A stretch of DNA of 64,000 bases from Mycobacterium sp. Aquia_213 (GCF_026625985.1 NZ_CP113116.1:248001-312000); one strand, 5' to 3'; shown: positions 31,741-39,949, numbered from the stretch's first letter. Translations and numbers: made by a program. The notes: generated by a model not told the origin, from the letters alone.

Positions 31741-32157
31741 TTATGGGGCCGAGGTGGCCGACAGGAGTTCGGCGATGAGGGCCGCGACGCGGTGGACGAT
31801 GTCGTCGCGGATCGCGCGCACGGTTTCCAGCGGCTGGCCCGCAGGATCAGGCAGCTTCCAGTCGCGGTAGGACACCCCGGGAAAATACGGGCAGGTGTCT
31901 CCGCAGCCCATGGTGATCACGACGTCGCTGGACTGCACTGCCTCGCCGGTCAGGAGCTTGGGAAGCTGGGCGGTGATGTCGATGCCAAGTTCGGACATCG
32001 CCGCGATCACCGCGGGGTTGAGTTCATCGGCGGGTTCGGTTCCCGCGGAACGGACTTCGATACGTTCCCCGGCCAGATGCGTGACGAGTGCCGCGGCCAT
32101 CTGAGAGCGACCGGCATTGTGGACACACACGAACAAGACACTGGGGTTGTCAGCCAT
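31741..32157 (-). CDS. arsC: Arsenate reductase, low-molecular-weight phosphatase type
   Basis: 138 residues with the P-loop C11-V-H-N-A-G-R17 (C-x5-R), the D-P-A-G segment holding the general acid, and a C-x3-C pair in M-G-C-G-D-T-C. This is the thioredoxin- or mycothiol-linked ArsC class, reducing arsenate to arsenite in the cytoplasm. The ATG at 32157 overlaps the Acr3 gene end by 8 bp; an upstream in-frame start at 32235 would lie in the transporter gene. Arsenite made here would be exported by the adjacent Acr3. Confidence 0.88.
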   Translation of the reverse strand: MADNPSVLFVCVHNAGRSQMAAALVTHLAGERIEVRSAGTEPADELNPAVIAAMSELGIDITAQLPKLLTGEAVQSSDVVITMGCGDTCPYFPGVSYRDWKLPDPAGQPLETVRAIRDDIVHRVAALIAELLSATSAP

Positions 32158-33253
32158 CGCGGTTGCTCGAATCTGCGGTAGCCGGAAAGCTGAAGAGCCG
32201 GTGCCGAAGTGCCAGGGACAGGTAGACGAGACCAACGAGGACGGGGACTTCGATCAAGGGACCGACCACGCCGGCTAGAGCTTGCCCGGACGCGACGCCG
32301 TAGGTGCCGATCGCCACCGCGATGGCTAGTTCGAAGTTGTTACCGGCAGCGGTGAACGCCAATGTGGTGGTGCGGGCATAGCCGAGCCGCAGTGCCAATC
32401 CAAGGGCGTATCCGCCGGCCCACATGACCGCGAAGTAGCCCAATAGTGGGATCGCGATGCGGGCGACATCCCATGGGCGCGAGGTGATCTGGTGGCCCTG
32501 CAGGGCGAACAGGATGACGATCGTGAACAACAACCCGTACAGGGCCCACGGTCCGATGCGCGGAAGGAATCGAGTCTCGTACCACGAGCGGCCTTTGGCC
32601 CGTTCGCCCAGTCGGCGGGACAGGTACCCGGCGAGCAACGGAATGCCGAGAAAGATCAGCACGGATTTGGCAATGTGCCACGGGGAGATGGCGATGCCGG
32701 TTTGCGGCAGGCCCAGCCAGCCGGGCAGCACTGACAGATAGAACCAGCCCAGCACGGCGAACATCACGACTTGGAAGATCGAGTTGAGGGCGACCAGGAC
32801 GGCGGCGGCTTCGCGGTCCCCGCACGCCAAGTCGTTCCAGATGATGACCATGGCGATGCAGCGGGCCAGCCCGACGATGATCAGACCGGTGCGGTATTCG
32901 GGAAGATCGGCGAGTAGCAGCCATGCCAAGGTGAACATCACTGCCGGGCCGACCAGCCAATTGAGTCCCAGCGAGGCGGCCAGGAGTTTGCGGTCGCTGG
33001 TGACCTCGCCGAGCCGGTCATAGCGGACCTTGGCCAGTACCGGGTACATCATCACCAACAGGCCCAACGCGATTGGCAGTGAAATGCCATCGACTTCAAC
33101 GGTGCTCAGCGCAGATCCCAAACCGGGCACCAGCCGGCCGAGTAGTAGACCGGCGGCCATGGCCACCCCGATCCACAGGGGAAGCAGCCGGTCCAGGGTC
33201 GAAAGCCGGGCGACCGTCTGCGTGGTTGCAGGGCCTGACCTGGTCTCAATCAC
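32150..33253 (-). CDS. acr3: Acr3-type arsenite efflux permease
   Basis: 367 residues with ten hydrophobic helices. The Acr3 markers are visible: G-L-A-R-C-I-A-M-V-I-I-W-N-D-L-A-C-G-D near residue 128, containing the essential Cys of the family, and T-T-L-A-F-T-A-A-G-N-N-F-E-L near 293. It exports arsenite using the proton gradient. The GTG at 33253 overlaps the arsR stop (GTGA). Gene order arsR-acr3-arsC-arsI is a compact resistance operon. Confidence 0.9.
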   Translation of the reverse strand: MIETRSGPATTQTVARLSTLDRLLPLWIGVAMAAGLLLGRLVPGLGSALSTVEVDGISLPIALGLLVMMYPVLAKVRYDRLGEVTSDRKLLAASLGLNWLVGPAVMFTLAWLLLADLPEYRTGLIIVGLARCIAMVIIWNDLACGDREAAAVLVALNSIFQVVMFAVLGWFYLSVLPGWLGLPQTGIAISPWHIAKSVLIFLGIPLLAGYLSRRLGERAKGRSWYETRFLPRIGPWALYGLLFTIVILFALQGHQITSRPWDVARIAIPLLGYFAVMWAGGYALGLALRLGYARTTTLAFTAAGNNFELAIAVAIGTYGVASGQALAGVVGPLIEVPVLVGLVYLSLALRHRLFSFPATADSSNRDG

Positions 33254-33615
33254 GGGCAGCGCCCCGGCGTCGTCGCGACCGAGTCTCCGACGTTCAAGGC
33301 CGACGAAAGTTGCTGCAATGCTGAGGGAATCACCCAGTAGTACACCCAGGTGCCCCGCCGCTCGCAGTCGATCAGACCGGCTGAGCGCAACAGTTTGAGG
33401 TGGTGGGAGATGGTTGGTTGGGAGACATCGAACGTCGATGAGATTTCACAAACGCAAGCCTCGCCGCCGGGATGGCTGGCGATCAGGCTCAACAACCGCA
33501 GGCGTACCGGGTCGCTGAGCGCTTTGAACATACCGGCCAAGGTTGCGGCCTGCGAATCTACTAGCGCGGCGACGCCCAGACTCGGGCAATACGTGACCGT
33601 CGCTTGATTCGACAT
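33250..33615 (-). CDS. arsR: ArsR/SmtB family metalloregulator
   Basis: 121 residues with a winged helix. The metal-binding alpha-3 motif is E-A-C-V-C-E-I-S (compare E-L-C-V-C-D-L of ArsR), followed by the recognition helix V-S-Q-P-T-I-S-H-H-L-K-L-L. It should repress the operon until arsenite or antimonite binds the cysteines. The ATG at 33615 is preferred; an upstream alternative at 33633 adds six residues over the operator. It is the first gene of the ars operon. Confidence 0.9.
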   Translation of the reverse strand: MSNQATVTYCPSLGVAALVDSQAATLAGMFKALSDPVRLRLLSLIASHPGGEACVCEISSTFDVSQPTISHHLKLLRSAGLIDCERRGTWVYYWVIPSALQQLSSALNVGDSVATTPGRCP

Positions 33616-33641
33616 TCTTCTATATAAACACATATCGAATC
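33606..33641. promoter_or_regulatory. Probable ArsR operator
   Basis: GATTCGA (33606-33612) and TCGAATC (33635-33641) are a perfect 7-bp inverted repeat separated by 22 bp of AT-rich DNA. The repeat covers the start of arsR and the presumed promoter. ArsR-family proteins usually bind AT-rich imperfect repeats at this place. Footprint not known. Confidence 0.45.
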
Positions 33642-33677
33642 AGGTCGCCAGTATGAGCTGCCGCCGGAACCGGCTGG

Positions 33678-34292
33678 CTAGTCCGTCGAGCGCTTCTTTC
33701 GCCAATAGGGGCTCTTGACCGCTTCGAGAGCTTCGATCACATAGCGGTCCAGCGGCTGTCGGTTGGTCGACCGCAGTACCCACTGTTGGAAGGCGAAATC
33801 TGCTGCGGCAAAGGCAAGTTGGATCAGCAGCCCGGGCCGCATATCGGTTTCCGGATTGGTGCCCATGCGTTGCGCGACGAGCTTCATCGCCCGGTCCTTG
33901 TCGGCGGGAGTGTGGATCGTCGCCTTGTCGAGCAGGCCCGGTGCAACCAGCAGGGCCGCACGCCACTCCTCGCAGTCGGCGCGGTCGAACGACTGGGTCC
34001 GCGTGATGATGGCGTTGATCAGTGCGACATCGGGCGCCTCGGCGGCTGGTCGCTGCTCCAGGTGATTGACGATCGCGGCACCGCCATGGCGCACCGGCGC
34101 CAGCAGCAGCTCCTCCTTGGTCGGCACATGCCGGAAGAAGGTGCGCGGTGAAACGCCTGCGGCAGTGGCGATCTCCTCTGTGGTTACGGCGTCGTATCCG
34201 CGATCGACAAACAGCCGAAAAGCCGCTCGCCGGATATCGGCGCGGATCTGGGCGCGCTGACGATCACGTAGCGACTCGCCTTCGGCGTTCAC
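33678..34292 (-). CDS. TetR family transcriptional regulator
   Basis: 204 residues: TetR helix-turn-helix T-T-E-E-I-A-T-A-A-G-V-S-P-R-T-F-F-R-H-V (about 38-57), where F-F-R-H-V and P-T-K-E-E-L-L are typical of one mycobacterial TetR branch, then a helical ligand domain. The GTG at 34292 overlaps the SDR stop (GTGA). It is the last gene of a four-gene minus-strand operon (reductase, VOC, SDR, TetR). The palindrome at 36707-36721, in the divergent promoter of that operon, is its most likely binding site. Confidence 0.87.
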   Translation of the reverse strand: MNAEGESLRDRQRAQIRADIRRAAFRLFVDRGYDAVTTEEIATAAGVSPRTFFRHVPTKEELLLAPVRHGGAAIVNHLEQRPAAEAPDVALINAIITRTQSFDRADCEEWRAALLVAPGLLDKATIHTPADKDRAMKLVAQRMGTNPETDMRPGLLIQLAFAAADFAFQQWVLRSTNRQPLDRYVIEALEAVKSPYWRKKRSTD

Positions 34293-35062
34293 CGGAAGCA
34301 GCCGATTCCACCGTCGACGTGGATGGTCTGACCGGTGATGAAAGTGGCGTCGCTGCCGAGCAGGAACGCCACCAGCGCGCCCACGTCGGTGCGGACGTCT
34401 CCGATGCGCTTCATCGGAACCCGCCCCACCGCCTTGTCGTACTCCTTGGGCGCGAACGACTTCCAGAACTTGACGCCGTCGGATTCGGCGAACGGGCAGA
34501 TGACGTTGACGCGGATGTTGTCGCGGCCCCATTCCAGCGCCGCGACCTTGGACAGGCCGCGGATGCCTTCCTTGGCGGTGGCATAACCGCCCCACTTGGG
34601 TTCGCCACCGGTTCCCGTCCCCGAGCCGAGGTTGACGATCGAGCCGCCGCCGGCCTCGACCAGCAACGGATACACGGCCTGCATGAGCAGGAACGTAGCG
34701 CGAGGGCCGACGTCATGGCCGAGCGCGAAGTCCTCGAGGGTGATGTCGACGAACTTCTTGGGCTCGTTGGTGGCAATGGCATTGTTCACCAGCCCGTTCA
34801 CGGAGCCGAAGGCATCCACCGCGGTCGCGGCGATGCGCGCCGCGCTGTCGGGATCACGCAGATCGGCGACCAGGCTTTCGACCGGGCCCAGTTCCTTGAG
34901 CTCGGTGCGTGTCGCTTCCAGGACATCGGCCTGTATGTCGACCAGCAATACCGAAGCGCCGCGTTCAAGCAGCGCCGTCGCGGTCCCCTTGCCTACCCCC
35001 TGAGCGGCGCCGGTGATGATCGCGACGTGGCCGCGCATCGAATCGGGATGGGTGTAACTCAT
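34289..35062 (-). CDS. Short-chain dehydrogenase/reductase
   Basis: 257 residues: T-G-A-A-Q-G-V-G cofactor motif, an acidic residue after strand 2 (L-L-V-D-I-Q, NAD type), catalytic Ser in N-L-G-S-G-T-G, Tyr-x3-Lys in G-Y-A-T-A-K and the C-terminal H-V-D-G-G-I-G. The position of N-N-A-I-A-T replaces the usual N-N-A-G. The ATG at 35062 overlaps the VOC gene stop (ATGA); a longer frame to 35221 runs into that gene. Oxidises or reduces an unidentified alcohol or ketone within the operon. Confidence 0.87.
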   Translation of the reverse strand: MSYTHPDSMRGHVAIITGAAQGVGKGTATALLERGASVLLVDIQADVLEATRTELKELGPVESLVADLRDPDSAARIAATAVDAFGSVNGLVNNAIATNEPKKFVDITLEDFALGHDVGPRATFLLMQAVYPLLVEAGGGSIVNLGSGTGTGGEPKWGGYATAKEGIRGLSKVAALEWGRDNIRVNVICPFAESDGVKFWKSFAPKEYDKAVGRVPMKRIGDVRTDVGALVAFLLGSDATFITGQTIHVDGGIGCFR

Positions 35063-35565
35063 CTGACGGGTCCCATCTGCAGCCGCACGCCGCGGTGCAT
35101 CTCGTAGGTGCTGCGCACCCCGTCCGGCAATTCGATGAACTCCACCGGCGTCCCGTCCGGATCCTTCACGAAAAACATTCGGACCCCGCCGATCTCGAAT
35201 GGCTCCTGGTCGGGGGTGCAACCGGCGTCGACGACGCGACGGTGGGTGTCATCGAGATCGGTCACCGACAACGACAGGTTGTGGATTCCGGTGATGCCCC
35301 GGCGCGCGGGCTTGTCTTCGGCAGGCTTGGTTCCCAGTGACAGCAGCTCGATCATCAGCCCGCCCAGTAAGCCGCCGACCACCCGGCCCTCCTGGTTACG
35401 GGTCGCGTGCAGGACCGCGTCGAAAGGTTCTCCGGAGATCAGGGATTCGAAAATGACCTCCATGCCGAGCACGTCCCGATAGAACGCGAGCGCGCGGTCC
35501 ATGTCGGTAACGCCGACGACGAGGTGACAGAACGACACATCGGTGAGGACGCTTTCTCGGGTCAC
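35059..35565 (-). CDS. VOC (glyoxalase/dioxygenase fold) family protein
   Basis: 168 residues with two beta-alpha-beta-beta-beta modules: C-H-L-V-V-G-V-T-D-M-D-R-A-L-A-F-Y near the N terminus and I-H-N-L-S-L-S-V-T-D-L near 90, with candidate metal ligands H14, H94 and E143 (P-V-E-F-I-E). Members include extradiol dioxygenases, methylmalonyl-CoA epimerase and glyoxalase I, and the length does not decide among them. The GTG at 35565 overlaps the upstream reductase stop, and its own stop overlaps the SDR start, so the genes are tightly coupled. Confidence 0.83.
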   Translation of the reverse strand: MTRESVLTDVSFCHLVVGVTDMDRALAFYRDVLGMEVIFESLISGEPFDAVLHATRNQEGRVVGGLLGGLMIELLSLGTKPAEDKPARRGITGIHNLSLSVTDLDDTHRRVVDAGCTPDQEPFEIGGVRMFFVKDPDGTPVEFIELPDGVRSTYEMHRGVRLQMGPVR

Positions 35566-36644
35566 GATGTCCGCGCGAGATTGGGAGCCGGGCGCCCGGC
35601 GAACAGCGGCAGATCAAGGTAGGTCTTGATACCCGGCTCCGCGGCGCAGACATCGGGAATGGCGTTGATGCAATGGTTGGCGGTGACCACGACGCCCGGA
35701 TTTTTGATCAGGCCTTCCGCGATCGTCTCCGGTTGCAGCCCCTTGAAGGTGAGCTTCACCGGCGGGTCGCCGGTGATCTCCACCTCGAACCGTTCGCCGA
35801 TCCCACCGAAATTCCAAGCGGGATCCAGGTTTTCCTCACCCATCAGCCAGTTGACCGCCGCCTCGATCACCGGCTCGCCGTCGACAAGGGCCTGCCAGCG
35901 GAACCGGCGCGCGGCCACCTGTCCGGCCGTGATCGGGAAGGGGTCGTAGTCGATCGTGGCGGTCGCGACCGCGATCTCCTGAATGGTCCTGATGTTCGGC
36001 TCGATGCGAAATCCCATGTGGTCGGCGATCATTCGCACCGACTGTTTGAAGCCCGCCTCGAGCAGGCTGGCCATGGGTCCGTTCACGGCTTCCTCGGGGG
36101 TACCACCGAAGCCCATGATGTGGCGCACCACGTCCGGGGCGTTGTAGGTGCGGATGTCGGAGAACTCCTCGGAGCGCACGTGGGTGATAGCCGCCGACAG
36201 TCCGGAGATCGTCAGCGGGAAGCGCTCGGTGATGCCCCCGGGGTGGATCCCCGAACCATGCAGCGTCACACCGCTTTCCGCCGCCGCATCGGCGACGGCT
36301 TGGTGACGCTTGTTGCCCGGATCGGGGTAGACCCAGCCGACCGGAGTGACCACGTTCTTGCCGGACCGCAGGATCGCGATGACCTCGTCGTCGTTGGGCA
36401 CCAGCGGGCTGTACATCACGCAGTCGGCGTCGAGCGCGAGGATCTCGTCGATGCTCGACGTGGCGGTGATGCCCAGGTCCTCAGTCCCGATGATTCGGCC
36501 GACGTCGACACCGTTCTTGTCGGCGCTGTGCACCCAGCAGCCGGCCAGCTCGAGCTGCGGGTGGTTGAGCACGCAGGAGATGGCGGCCTTGCCGACGCCC
36601 CCGGTCGCCCATTGAATGACACGAAGCTTGGCCGAACTACTCAT
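35562..36644 (-). CDS. DapB-like NAD(P)-dependent amine dehydrogenase family protein
   Basis: 360 residues. The N-terminal Rossmann motif is Q-W-A-T-G-G-V-G-K-A-A-I; the middle has T-L-H-G-S-G-I-H-P-G and the C-terminal half an alpha/beta domain. This fits the dihydrodipicolinate-reductase-like / 2,4-diaminopentanoate-dehydrogenase group, which is expanded in mycobacteria with mostly unknown substrates. It is the first gene of the minus-strand operon, divergent from the SDR at 36750. A carbonyl or imine reduction step is likely. Confidence 0.8.
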   Translation of the reverse strand: MSSSAKLRVIQWATGGVGKAAISCVLNHPQLELAGCWVHSADKNGVDVGRIIGTEDLGITATSSIDEILALDADCVMYSPLVPNDDEVIAILRSGKNVVTPVGWVYPDPGNKRHQAVADAAAESGVTLHGSGIHPGGITERFPLTISGLSAAITHVRSEEFSDIRTYNAPDVVRHIMGFGGTPEEAVNGPMASLLEAGFKQSVRMIADHMGFRIEPNIRTIQEIAVATATIDYDPFPITAGQVAARRFRWQALVDGEPVIEAAVNWLMGEENLDPAWNFGGIGERFEVEITGDPPVKLTFKGLQPETIAEGLIKNPGVVVTANHCINAIPDVCAAEPGIKTYLDLPLFAGRPAPNLARTS

Positions 36645-36706
36645 CGGTGACCTTTCGATTGCGCGTCTTTACATGCCAACGATCGAACTGGCACAGTATG
36701 ACCTGC

Positions 36707-36721
36707 TGACAGTCACTGTCA
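36707..36721. promoter_or_regulatory. 15-bp palindromic operator in a divergent promoter
   Basis: TGACAGTCACTGTCA is a perfect palindrome (7-bp arms around a central C). It is centred in the 105-bp gap between the minus-strand reductase operon and the plus-strand SDR gene. The TetR encoded at the end of the minus-strand operon is the best candidate to bind it, which would place both directions under one regulator. Confidence 0.65.
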
Positions 36722-36749
36722 ACAACGTCGCCGGTAGGAAGGCCTGTTC

Positions 36750-37613
36750 ATGAGCGTCCTCGAGGGCAAGATCGCGATCGTCACCGGAACCAGCCGCGGC
36801 GTGGGAGTGGGCATCGCCCATGAACTGCTGCGCGCGGGCGCCACCGTCATCGGTTGTTCGCGCGGGCCGCTGGACACCATCCCGGGTGTCGACGCCGAAT
36901 CGGAATGGGCACCACGTGCCTCGCAGCGCGTCTGCGATCAGGGTGACTGCGCATCGATCGACGCCTTCGTCGCCGACGTGGTCGCCACGCACGGCCGGGT
37001 CGACATCCTGGTCAACAACGCCGGCGGCACCGTCCCGGCGCCGCACGTGGAGAGCATTCCCGAACTCGTGCAACGCATTCAGGGCGCACCGCCCAGCGAC
37101 GACGACTACGAACGCACCGCGCTGTTCCACGCGTTCGCGGTGCAGATGAACCTGATCAGCCCGCTCTGGTTCGCCATCCGCGCCTATCGGCAGATGTCGA
37201 CCCAGGACGGCGTCGGCTGCATCATCAATATCTCGAGCGGCGCCGGGCACCCGGCCGGTTCGCCGACCCTGGTCTCCTACGGCGCGGCCAAGAGCGGCCT
37301 CAACCACCTCACCCGATCACTGGCCGAGGAGTGGGGACCGAAGGTGCGGGTCAACTGTGTGGCGCTGGGCCCCACGATGACCGAGAACTTCCGCTCGTTC
37401 GTGCTGCCCAAGGACGATCCCACCGGGGAGAAGTATTTCGCCGCCGTTCCAATGCGCCGTGCCGGCGAGCCCGCGGAGGTCGGACGCGTCTGCGTTTTCC
37501 TGGCCGGCGGGCAGGCCGACTTCGTCAACGGCACCACCATCGAAAGCGATGGCGGCATGATGCCCGGCGTGCTCTACGACGCGGGCCTCAAGACGATCAC
37601 CGACCTGCTGTAG
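36750..37613 (+). CDS. Short-chain dehydrogenase/reductase
   Basis: 287 residues: T-G-T-S-R-G-V-G-V-G cofactor motif, N-N-A-G-G, catalytic Ser in N-I-S-S-G-A-G, Tyr-x3-Lys in Y-G-A-A-K, and C-terminal E-S-D-G-G. It is longer than usual because of an insertion of about 25 residues after N-N-A-G-G (L-V-Q-R-I-Q-G-A-P-P). GTAGGAAGG (36733-36741) supports ATG 36750. It is alone on the plus strand and shares the palindromic operator with the divergent operon. Its stop converges with the TetR gene at 37617. Confidence 0.87.
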   Translation: MSVLEGKIAIVTGTSRGVGVGIAHELLRAGATVIGCSRGPLDTIPGVDAESEWAPRASQRVCDQGDCASIDAFVADVVATHGRVDILVNNAGGTVPAPHVESIPELVQRIQGAPPSDDDYERTALFHAFAVQMNLISPLWFAIRAYRQMSTQDGVGCIINISSGAGHPAGSPTLVSYGAAKSGLNHLTRSLAEEWGPKVRVNCVALGPTMTENFRSFVLPKDDPTGEKYFAAVPMRRAGEPAEVGRVCVFLAGGQADFVNGTTIESDGGMMPGVLYDAGLKTITDLL

Positions 37614-37616
37614 TCC

Positions 37617-38282
37617 TCAGCGGCGGCGTTTGGCTGGTTTTGAGTCGTCGCGCGCCCGGGCTTGGATACCGGTGAGCAGCATGTCGAGGGCCGTGTCGAA
37701 GTCGTCGCCCATCGTCGAACGCTGACTGGTCTCGGCCAGCGCGGCCAGGTGCGGATGCTCGGCGCCGGCGAGGTCGCCGATGCGCTGGGCGATCGCCGCA
37801 TTGGATTGTTCGCGGTCGGCTGCGGCCAGCGGACCGGCCAATTCGACTTGGGCAGCGCCCATTACGAGACTCAGCACCCCGCGAAAGGCTGCGAGCGCAT
37901 CGAGGTCGCTCAGTCCCGCGCGTCGGAGCGCCTCGACGAGGCGTTCGGCGGGAAGGTAGCCGACCGCCGAGACCGTGCGGCGCGTCAACACCAACGGCGC
38001 GGCATTGGGGTGTTGGCGCACTGTGCGCCAGATGGCCGTCGCGATCGCCTTGACGTCGGCACGCCAATCGTCGGACCGGCGTGGCAGCCGGACATCGGCG
38101 AGCACCGCTTCGGCGACGAGGCCTTCGAGCTGCTCGCGGTCTTTGACGTAGTTGTACAGCGTCATTGGCCCGGTACCCAATGCGGCCGCCAGCGATCGCA
38201 TGCTCAGGCCCGCGAGCCCATCGTTGTCGACGATCTGGATCGCCTGCGCCCGTACTTCGGCGAGAGTAAATCGTGCTCGCAT
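37617..38282 (-). CDS. TetR family transcriptional regulator (TetR_C_1-like)
   Basis: 221 residues. Helix-turn-helix L-S-M-R-S-L-A-A-A-L-G-T-G-P-M-T-L-Y-N-Y (about 25-44), the form M-x-L-Y-N/R-Y-V typical of the branch with the tetracycline-repressor C-terminal domain. The C terminus is basic (K-P-A-K-R-R-R). It is divergent from the alpha/beta hydrolase gene, and two copies of a 15-bp palindrome lie between them, so autoregulation and control of the hydrolase operon are probable. Confidence 0.88.
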   Translation of the reverse strand: MRARFTLAEVRAQAIQIVDNDGLAGLSMRSLAAALGTGPMTLYNYVKDREQLEGLVAEAVLADVRLPRRSDDWRADVKAIATAIWRTVRQHPNAAPLVLTRRTVSAVGYLPAERLVEALRRAGLSDLDALAAFRGVLSLVMGAAQVELAGPLAAADREQSNAAIAQRIGDLAGAEHPHLAALAETSQRSTMGDDFDTALDMLLTGIQARARDDSKPAKRRR

Positions 38283-38318
38283 GAACGGCCGGCCTCCTCA
38301 TCGTGTGCACGCATTGAT

Positions 38319-38356
38319 ACGTACGGTGTACGTAGGCTAAAACGTACGGTGTACGT
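38319..38356. promoter_or_regulatory. Two tandem TetR operator palindromes
   Basis: ACGTACGGTGTACGT occurs at 38319-38333 and again, unchanged, at 38342-38356, 23 bp apart (about two helical turns). Each is a perfect ACGTAC / GTACGT inverted repeat with a GGT spacer. They occupy the 93-bp space between the TetR gene and the divergent hydrolase gene. Confidence 0.72.
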
Positions 38357-38375
38357 ATCTATGGAAGGATCTCAC

Positions 38376-39281
38376 ATGAGCGCTGTCCACGACACCACCA
38401 GGGTGTCCTTCATGTCGCGCGGCACCCGATGCGCGGGCTGGCTCACTCTTCCCGACGGCCCCGGTCCGCATCCGGGCCTGGTGCTGGCCCACGGCCTGGG
38501 CGCTACGCACGGCATGTCGCTGTCCCAATACGAGCAGCATTTCGCCAAATCCGGCGTCGCGACGCTGGCGTTCGACTATCGCTACACCGGCGAGTCCGAC
38601 GGTGAACCCCGCCAGCAGTTCGGAATGCGCGCGCACCGACAGGACGTCGAGGCGGCGTGTGACTATCTGCGCGAGCACGGCAGTATCGACGCTTCCAGGC
38701 TGGGTTTGTGGGGGACCAGTCTGGGTGCGCTGCACGCACTGCAAGCGGCGGCGCACGGGGTCGAGGTCGCGGCGGTGGTGGTGCAATGCCCGATCGTGCA
38801 CGGGCCGGGAACGCTTCAGCGCGGCGGCGTCCTGCCCGCCTTGCGGCTCACGCCCGCGATCGTCGCCGATGCCGTCAACCGGCTGCGGAAGGCGGGACGG
38901 ACGTATGTGCCCATCGTCGGGCGGCCCCGGGACCGGGCCGCGGTTACGGTCGCGGGCGCGTTGGAGGGCTGGTACTCCACCGTCGAACCCGGATGCACGT
39001 TCGACAACCGCATGGCGGCGCTGGCCGTGCTCGGCATCGCGGCGGGCAGCGCCAAGCGTGGGGCAGCGAAAATCGAAGCGCCGCTGCTCGTTTGCATATC
39101 GGACCGGGAAACCTTGATGGACCCTCAGCACGCTGAAGACGTCGCCGCCGCGGCGCCGCGCGGCCTGGCGAGGCACTACGACGGCGACCACTTCCAGATC
39201 TATCACCCGCCGCTGCTGGCTGCGCTGCTCGACGATCAGACCACCTTCTTGCAGGAGCATCTCGGTGTCCCCGTCGGTTAA
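38376..39281 (+). CDS. Alpha/beta hydrolase
   Basis: 301 residues. The oxyanion region is L-A-H-G-L-G-A-T, the nucleophile elbow G-T-S-L-G-A (Ser about 122), an Asp in C-I-S-D-R-E-T and His in G-D-H-F-Q-I-Y. This resembles dienelactone-hydrolase/dipeptidyl-peptidase-like esterases. GGAAGGA (38363-38369) supports ATG 38376; an ATG 15 nt earlier lies directly at the operator and is less likely. Its 3' end overlaps the next gene's GTG by 17 bp. It is controlled by the adjacent TetR through the twin palindromes. Substrate unknown. Confidence 0.85.
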   Translation: MSAVHDTTRVSFMSRGTRCAGWLTLPDGPGPHPGLVLAHGLGATHGMSLSQYEQHFAKSGVATLAFDYRYTGESDGEPRQQFGMRAHRQDVEAACDYLREHGSIDASRLGLWGTSLGALHALQAAAHGVEVAAVVVQCPIVHGPGTLQRGGVLPALRLTPAIVADAVNRLRKAGRTYVPIVGRPRDRAAVTVAGALEGWYSTVEPGCTFDNRMAALAVLGIAAGSAKRGAAKIEAPLLVCISDRETLMDPQHAEDVAAAAPRGLARHYDGDHFQIYHPPLLAALLDDQTTFLQEHLGVPVG

Positions 39282-39900
39282 GGCGTTGCAAGACAACGAC
39301 ACCAGGCTCGTCGAATGGGCTCGGGGCATCACCACGGCGCAATGGGAGAAGCCGAGCCTGTGCACCGAGTGGACCAATCACGAGGTACTGGCCCACCTCG
39401 TCATCGGGTACGGGGTCGCGTTCTCCGCGGTTGCCACCAGCATGCTGCGTCATCGCGGCTCGTTCGATGCCGCCAACACCGAACTGGCCCGCGTCCTCGC
39501 GGACCAGCGCGGTCCGGACCAGTTGCTCGGCGACCTGGTGGCGCTGGGCGAACGCCCCCGGGGCATCGGGCGCCTCTTCCCGAAGCGGCTGCTGCTCGGC
39601 GACCACGTCGTCCACGAACTCGACATCACGTATGCGTTGGGTAAGGAGTCGGCGGTGCCGGTCTCGGCCGTCGTCGCGGTGCTCAACACTCAGGTGCGGG
39701 TGCCTAACCCGTTCGTGCCGGCGGCCGCGCGAGCCCGTGGCCTCAATCTTGTTGCCACCGATGCCGACTGGGCTCATCGCACCGACGGACCCACGGTCAC
39801 CGGACAGGCCGCTCACCTGGCATCCGTGCTCGCGGGAAGACCCTGGGGGCTCTCGCATCTGCGTGGCGACGGCGTCGCGGTACTTTCTACTCGGATGTGA
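39265..39900 (+). CDS. Maleylpyruvate-isomerase-family (mycothiol-dependent, DinB-like) protein
   Basis: 211 residues of the DinB-like four-helix fold. W-x-x-P-S-L-C-T-E-W-T-N-H-E-V-L-A-H-L near the N terminus carries two of the expected metal-binding His, and D-H-V-V-H-E-L-D-I near 117 supplies the third region. In actinobacteria such proteins are often mycothiol-dependent isomerases or transferases. The GTG at 39265 lies inside the hydrolase gene end, so the two are translationally coupled. Confidence 0.82.
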   Translation: MSPSVKALQDNDTRLVEWARGITTAQWEKPSLCTEWTNHEVLAHLVIGYGVAFSAVATSMLRHRGSFDAANTELARVLADQRGPDQLLGDLVALGERPRGIGRLFPKRLLLGDHVVHELDITYALGKESAVPVSAVVAVLNTQVRVPNPFVPAAARARGLNLVATDADWAHRTDGPTVTGQAAHLASVLAGRPWGLSHLRGDGVAVLSTRM

Positions 39901-39904
39901 ATCG

Positions 39905-39934
39905 CACAACGGCACGATCACACAACGGCACGAT
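39905..39934 (+). repeat. 14-bp tandem direct repeat
   Basis: CACAACGGCACGAT is present at 39905-39918 and 39921-39934, a 16-bp period. It lies in the 49-bp gap before the DUF1330-like gene and could be a local duplication or a binding site. No inverted symmetry is seen. Confidence 0.6.
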
Positions 39935-39949
39935 GGCAGGGAGACTCAC

